Assembly (NCBI RefSeq): GCF_014874095.1
Contig: NZ_JADBEB010000001.1
Location: forward strand, 5,704,001 to 5,768,000
Source of the DNA: Plantactinospora soyae
GTDB lineage: Bacteria > Actinomycetota > Actinomycetes > Mycobacteriales > Micromonosporaceae
Direction: 5' to 3'
Length of the DNA stretch: 64,000 nt
Part shown: in pieces, positions 17,999 through 27,075 of the stretch
Layout of the letters: each line of letters begins with the position of its first letter
Numbering within the stretch: the stretch's first letter is position 1
Translations under genes and position numbers: made by a program
Notes under the pieces: model-generated
Told to the model about the DNA's origin: nothing
Seen by the model: only the letters and a program-made list of their open reading frames with translations
The model's database searches: none

Positions 17999-18996
17999 GA
18001 CGACAACTCACTCGGCTGGGTGGCTCGGACGTCGGGTCGGGTGCCGTCGGGCTGGACCAGGTGGCACGCGGCCATCCCGCCGGCGATCTCCACCTGGGCG
18101 GGCACCTCCGTCGCGCACCTGTCGAACGCGAGCGGGCACCGGGTACGGAAGCGGCAGCCGGACGGAGGATCGAGCGCGGACGGCAGGTCGTCGCCGAGCA
18201 GTACCGGCTGCCGTTGCCGTTGCCGGACCGGATCGGCCAACGGCGCGGCGGCCAGCAACGCCTGCGTGTAGGGGTGGGCGGGCCGCGCGAAGACCTGCTC
18301 GCGCGAGCCCTTCTCGACGAGTTGGCCAAGGTACATGACGGCGATGTCGTCCGCCAGGTACTCCACCGCGGACAGGTCGTGGGTGATGAACAGGCAGGCG
18401 AACCCGAGGTCCCCCTGCAGGTCGGCGAGGAGGTTGAGCACCGACGCCTGCACGGAGACGTCGAGCGCGCTGGTGGGCTCGTCCGCGATGAGCAGCATGG
18501 GTTCGGAGATCAGTGCGCGCGCGATGCTGACCCGCTGACGTTGCCCGCCGGAGAGCTCATGCGGATATCGGCGGGCCACCTCGGCCCGCAGCCCCACCCG
18601 GCCGAGTTCCGCGGCGACCCGGGCCTCCCGGTCGCGTCGCGACATCCGCTGGCCGGACAGCCGCAACGGCTCGGCCACCACGTCGCCCACGAGCATGCGC
18701 GGGTCGAGCGAGCCGGCAGGGTCCTGGAAGACGATCGAGACCTTCTTCCGGTGCTCACGTAGCCGCCGCCGGGACAGGTGCGTCACGTCCGTTCCGGCCA
18801 GCCTGACCACGCCCGCGCTGGGCTCCAGGAGTCGTACCACGCACCGGCCCACCGTCGACTTACCGGAGCCGCTCTCGCCGACCAGAGCCGTGACGCGGCC
18901 CCTGGCGATGGTGAGGGAGACCCCGTCCACGGCCCGTACGGGCCCGAAGTGCATCACCAGGTCTTCGAGTTCGAGGGCGTTCGGCTGCGCTGTCAT
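17995..18996 (-). CDS. Oligopeptide ABC transporter ATP-binding protein (DppF/OppF type)
   Basis: A 333-residue ATPase: Walker A GESGSGKST, Q-loop VFQDP, signature LSGGQRQRVSIARAL, Walker B LLIADEPTSALDVSVQ, and the C-terminal oligopeptide-transporter extension with cysteines (CRFRTRCPLAFDRC). It powers peptide import together with its neighbour. The ATG at 18996 overlaps the stop of the DppD-type gene by 4 nt; an in-frame extension to 19122 lies inside that gene. Confidence 0.92.
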   Translation of the reverse strand: MTAQPNALELEDLVMHFGPVRAVDGVSLTIARGRVTALVGESGSGKSTVGRCVVRLLEPSAGVVRLAGTDVTHLSRRRLREHRKKVSIVFQDPAGSLDPRMLVGDVVAEPLRLSGQRMSRRDREARVAAELGRVGLRAEVARRYPHELSGGQRQRVSIARALISEPMLLIADEPTSALDVSVQASVLNLLADLQGDLGFACLFITHDLSAVEYLADDIAVMYLGQLVEKGSREQVFARPAHPYTQALLAAAPLADPVRQRQRQPVLLGDDLPSALDPPSGCRFRTRCPLAFDRCATEVPAQVEIAGGMAACHLVQPDGTRPDVRATQPSELSS

Positions 18997-20057
18997 GGGC
19001 TCGTCTCCTGGGGCTGCCGCACCCGGGGCGTCGGGCAGGGGTGCCAACACGCCACGAGATGGTCCTCCGCCGGTGCCGCTTCCGTTCCGAGGACCTCCAG
19101 CGGCGGCGCGGACTCGCGACACTGCTCGTCGGCGGCCGGGCAGCGGTCCGCGAACGTGCAGGCGTCGGGCTGGACCGACAGGACGGGCACCAGACCGGGG
19201 ATCTCCTGTAACCGCTGGGTGCCGGCGTGCGTACCCGGTGTCGGCGAGGCCGCGAGGAGTCCGGCGGTGTACCGGTGACCCGGATGTGCGAACAGGTCGG
19301 TGACGTGGGCCCGTTCCACCACCCGGCCGGCGTACATCACGACGACGCGGTCCGCGATGTCGGCGATCACGCCGAGGTCGTGCGTGATGATGAGGATGCT
19401 CGTACCCAACCTGTCGCGCAGGTCCCGGAGCACCTGGAGGATGCCGGCCTGGACCGTGACGTCCAGTGCCGTGGTCGGTTCGTCGGCCACCAGCACCTTC
19501 GGGCCGCAGGCCACCGCCATCGCGATCATCACCCGTTGGCGCATCCCGCCGGAGAGCTGGTGCGGGTAGTTGTCGACACGTTTCGGGGCGGACGGAATGC
19601 CGACGAGGGACAGCAGTTCGACGGCACGTGCGCGGGCGGCCCGCCGCGACATCCGTTCGTGGACCTGTAGCACCTCCCCGATCTGCCGGCCGACGGTGAG
19701 CACGGGGTTCAGGGACGTCATCGGCTCCTGGAAGACGTACGCGATGTCCTTGCCGCGCACGCGGCGCAGCACGGACTCACGGGTGCCGACAAGCTCGGTC
19801 CCGCGCAGCCGGATCGAACCGGAGATCCGGGCGCTGCCGGGGAGCAGGCCTCCGATGCTCATCCCCGTGACGCTCTTGCCGCAGCCCGATTCGCCCACCA
19901 TTCCGACGATCTCTCCGGCGGCGAGATCCAGGTTCACCCCGTCGACCGCCGAGACCGTGCCGCTCTCGGTGGTGAACGAGACCGACAGGTCGCGCACCTC
20001 CAGGACGGGTGTCCCGACCACGGCGGAGACGGTGTCCGCGCGTTCGCCCGTGCTCAT
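18993..20057 (-). CDS. Oligopeptide ABC transporter ATP-binding protein (DppD/OppD type)
   Basis: A 354-residue ATPase: Walker [11 protein letters not shown]-loop [11 protein letters not shown], signature [14 protein letters not shown], Walker [16 protein letters not shown]-loop ILIITHDLG, and a C-terminal cysteine cluster ([14 protein letters not shown]). In many members of this group such cysteines bind an Fe-S cluster; that is not shown here. The ATG at 20057 overlaps the upstream permease stop by 4 nt. Confidence 0.92.
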   Translation of the reverse strand: MSTGERADTVSAVVGTPVLEVRDLSVSFTTESGTVSAVDGVNLDLAAGEIVGMVGESGCGKSVTGMSIGGLLPGSARISGSIRLRGTELVGTRESVLRRVRGKDIAYVFQEPMTSLNPVLTVGRQIGEVLQVHERMSRRAARARAVELLSLVGIPSAPKRVDNYPHQLSGGMRQRVMIAMAVACGPKVLVADEPTTALDVTVQAGILQVLRDLRDRLGTSILIITHDLGVIADIADRVVVMYAGRVVERAHVTDLFAHPGHRYTAGLLAASPTPGTHAGTQRLQEIPGLVPVLSVQPDACTFADRCPAADEQCRESAPPLEVLGTEAAPAEDHLVACWHPCPTPRVRQPQETSP

Positions 20058-20941
20058 CGCCGGTCCCCCTTCGGATCGAGGGCGTCCCGGAGGGCGTCGC
20101 CGAAGACGTTGAACGCCAGGGCCAGCACCATGATCACGACGCCGGGAAGCACGGCCGCCCACGGCGCCTGGGCGGCGAACTGCTGGGCGGTGGCCAGCAT
20201 GGTGCCCAGGCTGGGTGCCGGGGGCTGGATGCCGAGGCCGAGGAAGGAGAGCACCGCCTCACCCAGGATCGCCGCCGGAATCGCGACCGTGGCCTGCACC
20301 AGGATCACCGATGTCGCGTTGGGCATGATGTGCCGGGCGAGCACCCACAGGTCGCTGGCGCCGTCCACGATGGCCGCGGCGACGAAGTCCAGGGACTTGA
20401 GCCGCAGGGTGTCCGAGCGGACCACCCGGATCACCCCCGGGATCTGGGCGATCCCGATGGCCACCGCGGCGTTCGCGAGGCTGGCGCCCCGGATCGCGGC
20501 CAGCCCGACCGCCATGATCAGAAACGGGAACGCGAGGAGCAGGTCGGTGAACCGGGAGATCACGGCGTCCCAGGCCCGGAAGTAACCCGCCGCGAGCCCG
20601 AGCGGCACGCCGACGACCAGGGAGGTGGCCACCGCCAGGAGTCCTACCTGGAGCGACGCCCGTGCGCCCAGCATGATGCGGGACAGCACGTCACGGCCCA
20701 GGTCATCGGTGCCCAACACGTGTCCGGGGCTGCCCGGAGGTGCGAACGTGTGGGCAAAATCGGTCTGTTCGACGGAGTAGGGAGCGATCCAGGGCGAGAG
20801 TACGGCGACGACGGCCGCGAGCGCGAGCACGACGAAGCTGGCGACGGCGAGCGGGTTCCTCCGCAGCCGTCTGAGGACCCGGGTACGCCGGGTCAGCCCG
20901 ACGGGACCGGTCTCGGCCATGGGGACGGTGAGGACGGTCAT
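20054..20941 (-). CDS. Peptide ABC transporter permease (DppC type)
   Basis: A 295-residue inner-membrane permease with an N-terminal helix (NPLAVASFVVLALAAVVAVL), the extracytoplasmic segment HTFAPPGSPGHVLGTDDLGRD typical of DppC, four to five further helices, and the EAA-loop region ATSVILVQATVAIPAAILGE. It pairs with the DppB-type permease and overlaps its stop by 4 nt. Confidence 0.92.
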   Translation of the reverse strand: MTVLTVPMAETGPVGLTRRTRVLRRLRRNPLAVASFVVLALAAVVAVLSPWIAPYSVEQTDFAHTFAPPGSPGHVLGTDDLGRDVLSRIMLGARASLQVGLLAVATSLVVGVPLGLAAGYFRAWDAVISRFTDLLLAFPFLIMAVGLAAIRGASLANAAVAIGIAQIPGVIRVVRSDTLRLKSLDFVAAAIVDGASDLWVLARHIMPNATSVILVQATVAIPAAILGEAVLSFLGLGIQPPAPSLGTMLATAQQFAAQAPWAAVLPGVVIMVLALAFNVFGDALRDALDPKGDRR

Positions 20942-21894
20942 GCCGGATCCCCCGTTACCCGGATTCGTGGATCGATGACCGAGTAGAGCAGGTCAACGAA
21001 GAAGTTGATCACGATGTACGCCGTCGCGGTGAGCAGGACGACCGCCTGGATCACCGGGTAGTCCCGCTGGAACACCGCATCGATGGTCATCTTGCCGAAA
21101 CCCGGAAGCCCGAAGATCTGCTCGGTGACGACCGCACCCGAGATCAGGCCCCCGAGTTGGAGACCCACGATCGTCACCACCACGATGAGGCTGTTCCGCA
21201 GCGCGTGCCGGGTGATGACGGCCCGGGGCGGCAGTCCCTTCGCCTTCGCCGTACGCACGTAGTCGGAGGAGAGCGAGTCCAGCATCGCCGAACGGGTCTG
21301 TCGCATGATGATCGCGGCGAGGCCGGTTCCGAGGATCACCGCCGGCAGGACGATGTGGTGCAGGTTGTCCACGGGATCTTCGAGCAGCGGCACGAAGCCG
21401 GAGGCGGGAAAGAGCCCGGTCGCCACGGAGAGGTAGAGGATCGCCAGCAGTCCGAGCCAGAAGTGCGGCACCGACAGGCCGATCAGTGCCATTCCGTTGG
21501 CCAGCCACTCGGCCGGGCGCCCGCGGCGTACCGCCGCGAGCACCCCGGCGCCGACGCCGAGCAGCGCGGCGATGAGGATCGCCAGTACGGCGAGTTCGGC
21601 GGTCACCGGCAGGGCGGTCGTGAGCATCGACGAGACCGGAACTCCGGTGCGGATCGACACCCCGAAGTCGCCCTGCACCGTGCGTTCGACGTACTGCGCG
21701 AACTGCACTGGCACCGGCTGGTCGAGCCCGTAGTGGTGCCGGATGGCCTCCAGCGCCTCCGGTGACCGGTCCTCCCCGGCCAGCGCGAGGGCCGGATCGC
21801 CGGGGAGGGCCCGGACACCGAAGAACACCACGATCGTCGACAGCAGCAGGGTCAGCGCTGACTGCCAGGCGCGGGTGAGTAGATATCGGGCCAC
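20938..21894 (-). CDS. Peptide ABC transporter permease (DppB type)
   Basis: A 318-residue permease starting MARYLLTRAWQSALTLLLS, with the DppB hallmark LPGDPALALAG and the conserved loop SDYVRTAKAKGLPPRAVITRH (EAA motif). Six membrane segments are expected. It starts 6 nt after the solute-binding-protein stop and is coupled by overlap to the DppC-type gene. Confidence 0.92.
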   Translation of the reverse strand: MARYLLTRAWQSALTLLLSTIVVFFGVRALPGDPALALAGEDRSPEALEAIRHHYGLDQPVPVQFAQYVERTVQGDFGVSIRTGVPVSSMLTTALPVTAELAVLAILIAALLGVGAGVLAAVRRGRPAEWLANGMALIGLSVPHFWLGLLAILYLSVATGLFPASGFVPLLEDPVDNLHHIVLPAVILGTGLAAIIMRQTRSAMLDSLSSDYVRTAKAKGLPPRAVITRHALRNSLIVVVTIVGLQLGGLISGAVVTEQIFGLPGFGKMTIDAVFQRDYPVIQAVVLLTATAYIVINFFVDLLYSVIDPRIRVTGDPA

Positions 21895-21900
21895 GGTGAG

Positions 21901-23577
21901 CTACTTGGCGAACCCGGCGAAGGCAGCGCGGATCACGCCGTCCGGGAAGACCTGGAGGCCCTGGACCTGCTTGGTGACGGCGGTCAGGTTCCGCTGCCGG
22001 TAGAGGTAGATCAGCGCGTCGTCCTGCTGGAGGAGCGTGACCGCCTGCCCGTACAGCTTCTTGCGCTCCTCGACGTCGCTGGCCTGGCGGGCCTGGGTCA
22101 GGATGGCGTCGAGCTGGGGGTTGCTGTAGCCGGCGACGTTCTGGCTCGCGAGGGTGCCGACGAAGTTCGTGATGTTGGCGTCCGGGTCGATCCGCCCGCT
22201 CCAGCCCAGCTGGAGCAGCTCGAAGTTGCCCCGGTCCTGCTCGTCGAGGAGGGAGGAGTACTCGACGGGGTTGATCTTCAGGTCGAACCCGCCGTCCTTG
22301 ACCATGGACTGGAGCGCCTGCGCCAGGCGCAGCGTGTCGGGCGTGTTCGAGGCGAGCAGCGTCACCGGGTACGGCGTCGGCACGCCCGCCTCGGCGAGCA
22401 GTTGCTTCGCCTTGGCCGGGTCGTGCGCCGGACAGGCCTGCGCCTCCGGCGAGGAGAACGGGCTCGCGGGGGAGATGGGGGAGCAGGCGGTGGCGTGGAG
22501 TCCGTTGAAGACGGCCTCGACCAGCACCTTCCGGTCGATCGCGTGCTCGAACGCCTGCCGGACCTTGGCGTTCTGCGCGATCGGCCGGTTGATCGGCTTG
22601 GGGGTGGTGCGCACCCCGTCGACGTTGCCGATGTTGAGGGTGAGGCCCTGGTAGCCGAGGGACTGCGACTGCAGGACGGAGAGCGAGGCGTCCTGCCGCA
22701 GCGAGGCGACGTCCTGGGTGGAGACGCTGTCGGCGACCTGGGCATCCCCGGAGCGCAGGTTGGCGGCGCGGATGCTCGCGTCGGTGAGGATGCGCCAGGA
22801 GATGGTGTCGAGGTGGACCTTGTCGGCCTCGTAGTAGTTCGGGTCCTTCACGACGTCGATGGAGTTCTGCGGCACCCGTTTGGCGAACTTGAACGGCCCG
22901 ACGCAGACCGGGGCGGAGGCGAATTCGTCGCCCAGGCTCTGCAGCGCCTTCGGGCTCATGATCATGCCGGCCCGGTCCGCGAGCGCGCCGAGCAGGGGCG
23001 CGAACGGCTGCTTCAGGCGAAGGACGACGGTCTGCGGATCGGGGGTGTCGACGCCGTCGATGGGACCGAGCTCGCTCTTGCGCGCCGAGCGGGCGTTGGT
23101 CAGGTGCCGCTCCAGGGTTGCCTTGACTGCGGCGGAGTCGAACTGCGTCCCGTCCGCGAAGCGCGCGCCCTGGCGCAGGGAGATGGTCACCGTCTTACCG
23201 TCGCCACTCGTGACCGGCAGGGCGGTCGCCAGTTGCGGCACGACCTGCGCCTTTTCGTCCACGTCGTAGAGCTTCTGGCACATCGCCTGGAAGACGTAGC
23301 GCGAGTAGAGGCTCCGGGACAGGGTCGGGTCCAGTGCGTCGGGCTCCGCGGAGAGGGCGATGACCAGGTTGCCACCCTGCTTCACCGCGGCGGGGTCCGC
23401 CGGGGTGCCGAAGGAGTCCTGGCCGGCCGGCTGGCTGTTGTCGGTCTGGTTGCCGCCGTCCCCACTGTCCACCGGTGAGCAGGCGACGACGGTGCAGAGC
23501 ACAGCGACCGCGGCCACGGCGGTCCGTAGTGGATCAAGCTTCCGCGAGCTCGTCCCGCCGATGGGGAGCTTCGTCAT
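21901..23577 (-). CDS. Solute-binding lipoprotein, SBP family 5 (peptide/nickel/glutathione class)
   Basis: A 558-residue extracellular lipoprotein. The lipobox is VVAC with Cys33 as the acylated residue, followed by a Gly/Asn/Gln-rich linker. The mature part has the family-5 features: LVIALSAEPDALDPTLSRSL, YEADKVHLDTISWRIL, NPEYSS-like and AFEHAIDRKVLVEAVFNG. It captures ligands for the downstream permease. Family-5 proteins bind peptides, glutathione or metal chelates. The gamma-glutamyltransferase at the end of the operon points to gamma-glutamyl peptides (inference). A GAGGAG ribosome site lies 5 nt before the ATG. Confidence 0.92.
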   Translation of the reverse strand: MTKLPIGGTSSRKLDPLRTAVAAVAVLCTVVACSPVDSGDGGNQTDNSQPAGQDSFGTPADPAAVKQGGNLVIALSAEPDALDPTLSRSLYSRYVFQAMCQKLYDVDEKAQVVPQLATALPVTSGDGKTVTISLRQGARFADGTQFDSAAVKATLERHLTNARSARKSELGPIDGVDTPDPQTVVLRLKQPFAPLLGALADRAGMIMSPKALQSLGDEFASAPVCVGPFKFAKRVPQNSIDVVKDPNYYEADKVHLDTISWRILTDASIRAANLRSGDAQVADSVSTQDVASLRQDASLSVLQSQSLGYQGLTLNIGNVDGVRTTPKPINRPIAQNAKVRQAFEHAIDRKVLVEAVFNGLHATACSPISPASPFSSPEAQACPAHDPAKAKQLLAEAGVPTPYPVTLLASNTPDTLRLAQALQSMVKDGGFDLKINPVEYSSLLDEQDRGNFELLQLGWSGRIDPDANITNFVGTLASQNVAGYSNPQLDAILTQARQASDVEERKKLYGQAVTLLQQDDALIYLYRQRNLTAVTKQVQGLQVFPDGVIRAAFAGFAK

Positions 23578-23607
23578 GGGAACTCCTCGGGTGAGTGATC
23601 ATGGGAG

Positions 23608-23635
23608 AGTATGTTGTATGCGATGAGTGGCACAA
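23608..23635 (-). promoter_or_regulatory. Candidate promoter of the peptide-transporter operon
   Basis: On the minus strand, TTGTGC (23635-23630) and CATACT (23613-23608) are spaced by 16 bp and lie about 30 bp before the ATG at 23577. The region is A/T-rich for this genome. It is a weak sigma-70-type match judged by eye. Confidence 0.35.
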
Positions 23636-23674
23636 GACTTCCCTGAATGTCCCTCATATCGGTGTGGACCGGAA

Positions 23675-23694
23675 GCCCGTCGCAGGCGACGGGC
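23675..23694. repeat. Perfect 9-bp inverted repeat in the operon leader region
   Basis: GCCCGTCGC and its complement GCGACGGGC are separated by AG. It lies 98 bp upstream of the solute-binding-protein start, before the candidate promoter. It could be an operator or the end of a transcript reading from upstream. Confidence 0.4.
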
Positions 23695-23963
23695 GGTCCC
23701 CCCGTTGAGGTGCGCGGAGAACTCGAGGCAACTCGCCCCGCCGGCGCCCGGTTACCGGGCCGTCGTCATCCGGCCGGTCATCCGAAACGGGGTACCACAT
23801 GCTTGCCCTGGCGGGCACGACCGGCGCCCTGCTGCTGGCCCCCTACCGGCGCCGCCGGGACACCACTGCGGGCGGCGGCGGACCGCCGGTACCGCGAACC
23901 CGACGCTGAGCCCAAGAGGCTCCGCCAGATGGTGCGTCGCCGATCGGCGGCCCGCCAACCGGT

Positions 23964-24006
23964 GGCGCGGCCCTGGCGGACCGACAATTTCCGCCAGGGC
24001 CGCGCC
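23964..24006. terminator. Perfect 17-bp stem hairpin
   Basis: GGCGCGGCCCTGGCGGA (23964-23980) and its exact complement (23990-24006) flank a 9-nt A/T-richer loop. It lies between the carboxypeptidase gene and the transporter operon and would work in either direction. Confidence 0.55.
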
Positions 24007-24061
24007 CCACACCCACCGCGACGGGTACCGCCTGGACCCCGCGCACACCTGACGCGCGAAC

Positions 24062-24099
24062 GGAGCGGCCGCGACACCCGAGGGTGCCGCGGCCGCTCC
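24062..24099. terminator. Long hairpin after the second carboxypeptidase gene
   Basis: GGAGCGGCCGCG (24062-24073) pairs with 24088-24099; after one mismatch, CACCC pairs with GGGTG around a GA centre. It begins 21 bp beyond the stop of the minus-strand carboxypeptidase gene. Confidence 0.65.
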
Positions 24100-24120
24100 G
24101 CGTTCGTGTCGTGGCGGTCG

Positions 24121-26574
24121 CTACCGCCTCGGCGGGATCGCGATGCCCTTGCGGTAGTTCGTGTCCCGACCGTCGGGACGGTACTTGTTCTCGACGTTGC
24201 CGGCCGCGTCGACCGAGAACCAGTTGATCCTGGTCCCGTAGGGCACGGTCAGGGTCTCCGCGCCCTCGCGGATGCCCGCCGAGCCGTAGAGCGTCGACGA
24301 GTACGTCGGCCTGCGGCCGTTCAGCGTGTAGAAGACCGCCGCCGGCTCGCTCACCTCGAACTTGACGTCCACCATCCCTGGTGTGGCACTGCGGCTCACC
24401 GAAAGGTCGCTCTCCGGCCGTCGGCGATCGGTGTCGAAGTCACGCGCCACCCGCATCATCTCGACGAGCCCGTTGGCGAACTCCATCGTCTCGTCGTGCG
24501 CCTCGGCCCACTCCGGCTGGAACGAGGTGCCGACCTCGAAGTTCCAGGCGTAGATGCCGTACTTGTACCAGAGCATGTCGCCGGAGTTCCCCGCCGCCGA
24601 GTAGAGCACGTCGGAGATCGGGCCGGTACGCGCCGGGGTGACCGCCATGTTCCGGTGCCGCTTGATCGAGGTCAGGATCCGTGACGAGGCACCCCAGAAG
24701 AAGGACTCCTCGCCGAGGGTCGGCCGGGGCGCCGAGATCCGGTCCGGCGTCGAGTACGCGCCCGGCGACCACATGAAGTAGTTGCCGGAGGAGTGCAGGT
24801 TCATCGAGAACTTGATGTTCGGCCGGGAGGCCAGCCAGTTGAGGTTCCGGTTCTCCGGCTCCGACAGCTCGCTGGGCCCGGCGTACGTGCCGCTGGTGCA
24901 GCTCGACGACGCGCCCGAGTAGCCGTCGAAGAGGCTGTACTCGGTGTAGTTACGGTTGTTGTCCACGCCCCACGAGTCGCGGCCGAGGGCGTCCGCCGAC
25001 CCGGTCTGCGGGCAGTGGTTGGTCATGTTCTTGCGCTGCGAGTTGAAGTCGTAGAACGAGTAGTGGCCACCGTCGGGGTTGATCGACGGAGCGATCCAGA
25101 TGTCGAGGTTGTCCAGGAGATCCCGGGTCTTCCGGTCGTGGCCGTAGTTGCGCAGCAGCCGCTCGGCGGTCTCCAGCGTGACCAGCGGCGGTACCCACTC
25201 GCGGGCGTGTTCCTGGGCGTACGCGAGGACACCCATCTTCGAGCTGTTGCGGTGCTTGCCGAGCCGGATCGCGTACACCGGATGCGGGTCACGCGACACG
25301 CTGGCCGGGGCGCTCAGCCCGTCGGTCAGCGGTGTCGGTGCGGCCGGCGCCACCACGCCGTCGCCGACGCTGCCCCGGTAGGTGTACGCGACGACGAGCG
25401 ACCCGGCGGTGGCGTTCAGCGCCGCGACGACCTGGGCGGCGGTGCTGGTCACCGCCCCGGCGGCGTCGGTGGCCAGGCTGACCCGGATCGCGGTGCCGGT
25501 CACGCTCACCGACAGCGCCTGGTCGGCGGCGCCGGGGTTGGCGAGTTCGACGGCGATGTCGTTGCCGCCCTCGTGCCCCCAGGCCTTGGAGTCGACCGCG
25601 ACCCGGTCCGCGTTCGCGGCGCCGAGAACGGTCTGCGCCTTACGCCGGTAGCCGTTCGTCTTGTACGGCAGCGTGACGACCTCGGCCAGCTTCGGGTACT
25701 GCTTGGCGAGCTGGTGGATCCGGTCGTACAGCTCGGTCGGGGTCAGGTAGCTGGCGATGAAGTCCTTCTGGTAGCCGGGTCCCTCCGGGTTGTCCTTCGG
25801 GATGGGCAGCCACTGGTTCACCTTGACCACGGTCACGCCCCCGGTCGGGCTCGTGATCTGGATGTAGTTCGGGCGGGCCGTCACCGTCGAGGCGCCACGG
25901 TGGTAGAGGTACACCCCGGCGTCGACGAAGCGGGAGATGGTCTGGGTGCCCCCGGACCCCATCGCCGTGCCGGGGCCGCTGTCCCGGCTGACGGTGAGGG
26001 CGTCGGTGGCGGTCTGCCCCTGCGCCCACTTCGCCTCGACGGAGAGGACCTGGTCGGTGCCGGAGGTGTAGTAGTCGGCCCGAATGATCTTGACGTCGGA
26101 GGTCGGCTGGGTACCCCTGCGGGCCTGGTTCCCGCTGAGCGCCTCGTTCTCCGCGATGTGGGCCGCGATGGTCGCGTCGCGCTCCGCGATCCGCTGTGCC
26201 GAGTCGCTGGGCGTGAAGAGCACCTTGCCCAGCCGGTAGCCGCTCGCCCGCAACGCGGCGACCTCGTTCGGCGTGACGACGGCGTGCACCACGATGGCGC
26301 TCTCGGTACGACTCACGTGGTGGTCGAGGTCGACGCCGGTGGCGACCAGCTTGTCCAGCTCGGCGCTGTCGGCGAGCAGGATCTCTACGACGCTCGTCTC
26401 CTCGCCCGCGAGCCGTCCGAGATCGACATGCCCGTCGGATCCGGAACCGGAACTCGACGGGTCCGGGCCTGTCGCGACCGCTGGGGCCGGGGTGACCAGT
26501 AGCGCACCGACGAGGGCGACCGATGCCGCGAGGTAGACGCGGCGTCGCCATCGAGGGGCAGGAAGATCAGACAT
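24121..26574 (-). CDS. Secreted M14 zinc carboxypeptidase (second copy)
   Basis: An 817-residue secreted metallopeptidase, a paralogue of the one at 11335-13812. The signal peptide is RRRVYLAASVALVGALLVTP, ending near VATG. Zinc ligands are in QEHAREWVPP (His456, Glu459) and NLHSSGNYF; the substrate motif is GVDNNRNY and the catalytic Glu lies in AWNFEVGTSF. The same beta-rich insertion (KAWGHEGGNDIAVEL) precedes HARE and the same sandwich-like C-terminal domain (VDVKFEVSEPAAVFYTLNG) ends the protein. Sequence divergence suggests an old duplication. ATG at 26574 has AAAGGG upstream; the frame runs on to 26772 through the promoter. Confidence 0.92.
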   Translation of the reverse strand: MSDLPAPRWRRRVYLAASVALVGALLVTPAPAVATGPDPSSSGSGSDGHVDLGRLAGEETSVVEILLADSAELDKLVATGVDLDHHVSRTESAIVVHAVVTPNEVAALRASGYRLGKVLFTPSDSAQRIAERDATIAAHIAENEALSGNQARRGTQPTSDVKIIRADYYTSGTDQVLSVEAKWAQGQTATDALTVSRDSGPGTAMGSGGTQTISRFVDAGVYLYHRGASTVTARPNYIQITSPTGGVTVVKVNQWLPIPKDNPEGPGYQKDFIASYLTPTELYDRIHQLAKQYPKLAEVVTLPYKTNGYRRKAQTVLGAANADRVAVDSKAWGHEGGNDIAVELANPGAADQALSVSVTGTAIRVSLATDAAGAVTSTAAQVVAALNATAGSLVVAYTYRGSVGDGVVAPAAPTPLTDGLSAPASVSRDPHPVYAIRLGKHRNSSKMGVLAYAQEHAREWVPPLVTLETAERLLRNYGHDRKTRDLLDNLDIWIAPSINPDGGHYSFYDFNSQRKNMTNHCPQTGSADALGRDSWGVDNNRNYTEYSLFDGYSGASSSCTSGTYAGPSELSEPENRNLNWLASRPNIKFSMNLHSSGNYFMWSPGAYSTPDRISAPRPTLGEESFFWGASSRILTSIKRHRNMAVTPARTGPISDVLYSAAGNSGDMLWYKYGIYAWNFEVGTSFQPEWAEAHDETMEFANGLVEMMRVARDFDTDRRRPESDLSVSRSATPGMVDVKFEVSEPAAVFYTLNGRRPTYSSTLYGSAGIREGAETLTVPYGTRINWFSVDAAGNVENKYRPDGRDTNYRKGIAIPPRR

Positions 26575-26706
26575 GGCGTTGCAACCCTTTCTGCGCAGTT
26601 CTCCTACGCGGGGTCGGCCGTCGGGGTACGACGACCGCTGGATGACACGCAGGATGCAATGCCGCCTGGATCGGCGGCGGTCCTTGCTACTGCCCGGGCT
26701 GGCTAA

Positions 26707-26736
26707 ATCTTGGAGGCGCCGTGATCGATCTGTCAA
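26707..26736 (-). promoter_or_regulatory. Candidate promoter of the second carboxypeptidase gene
   Basis: On the minus strand a consensus -35 TTGACA (26736-26731) is followed after 18 bp by CAAGAT (26712-26707). The leader to the ATG at 26574 would be about 125 nt. Confidence 0.45.
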
Positions 26737-26790
26737 TCGTCGGTCACAGTGGAGGGCCCCGCCTAGCCGCAAGGGGCGGCGGTGCCGGGG

Positions 26791-26980
26791 TCAGGCCTTC
26801 CGCAGGCCGGCCGTGAACAGTTCGATGTTGAGCGGTGGCCGGGGCGGGGTCGGCTCCGGGCCGGATGCTCGCGTCGAGTGTGTTCCGGGTGGTGTCGAGT
26901 TGGAGCGTGGCGAGCAGGCCGGTCGGGCATCCGGTCGGCGCGTGCGGCAGCGCGGGAATCTCCAGCCCTGGTATCGCCAT
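26791..26980 (-). pseudogene. Candidate frameshifted gene remnant
   Basis: On the minus strand, a frame starting at ATG 26980 reads MAIPGLEIPALPHAP then LLATLQLDTTRNTLDASIRPG with good G/C in third positions. It then loses coding character near 26857. Shifting to the next frame restores protein-like sequence, PPLNIELFTAGLRKA, ending in TGA at 26791-26793. The joined reading looks like the end of one protein broken by a single indel. I do not recognise the family. A sequencing error or chance open frames remain possible. Confidence 0.25.
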
Positions 26981-27075
26981 CAGAAGGCTTGCCGCGGGCG
27001 ACAAGTGTGGCCGCCGCCGTCGTGAACCGTCCCGGAGTTGATCACTTCCGGTTCGCGTCCACGGGCGGTACCTCG

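Larger units (their letters stand above)
23578..24120. other. 543-bp intergenic region rich in hairpins
   Basis: Between two minus-strand genes. It holds three perfect or near-perfect hairpins (23675-23694, 23964-24006, 24062-24099) and a candidate promoter. A short plus-strand open frame at 23799-23909 (36 residues) has a hydrophobic run followed by RRRR (LALAGTTGALLLAPYRRRR), like the tail of a cell-wall or membrane-anchored protein. It has no convincing start context and may be a remnant. Confidence 0.35.

Noticed and set aside
23647-24684. Plus-strand frame of 345 residues between the transporter and carboxypeptidase genes
   Set aside because: It crosses all three hairpins and continues antisense into the carboxypeptidase gene; composition is Arg/Pro-rich without a domain.
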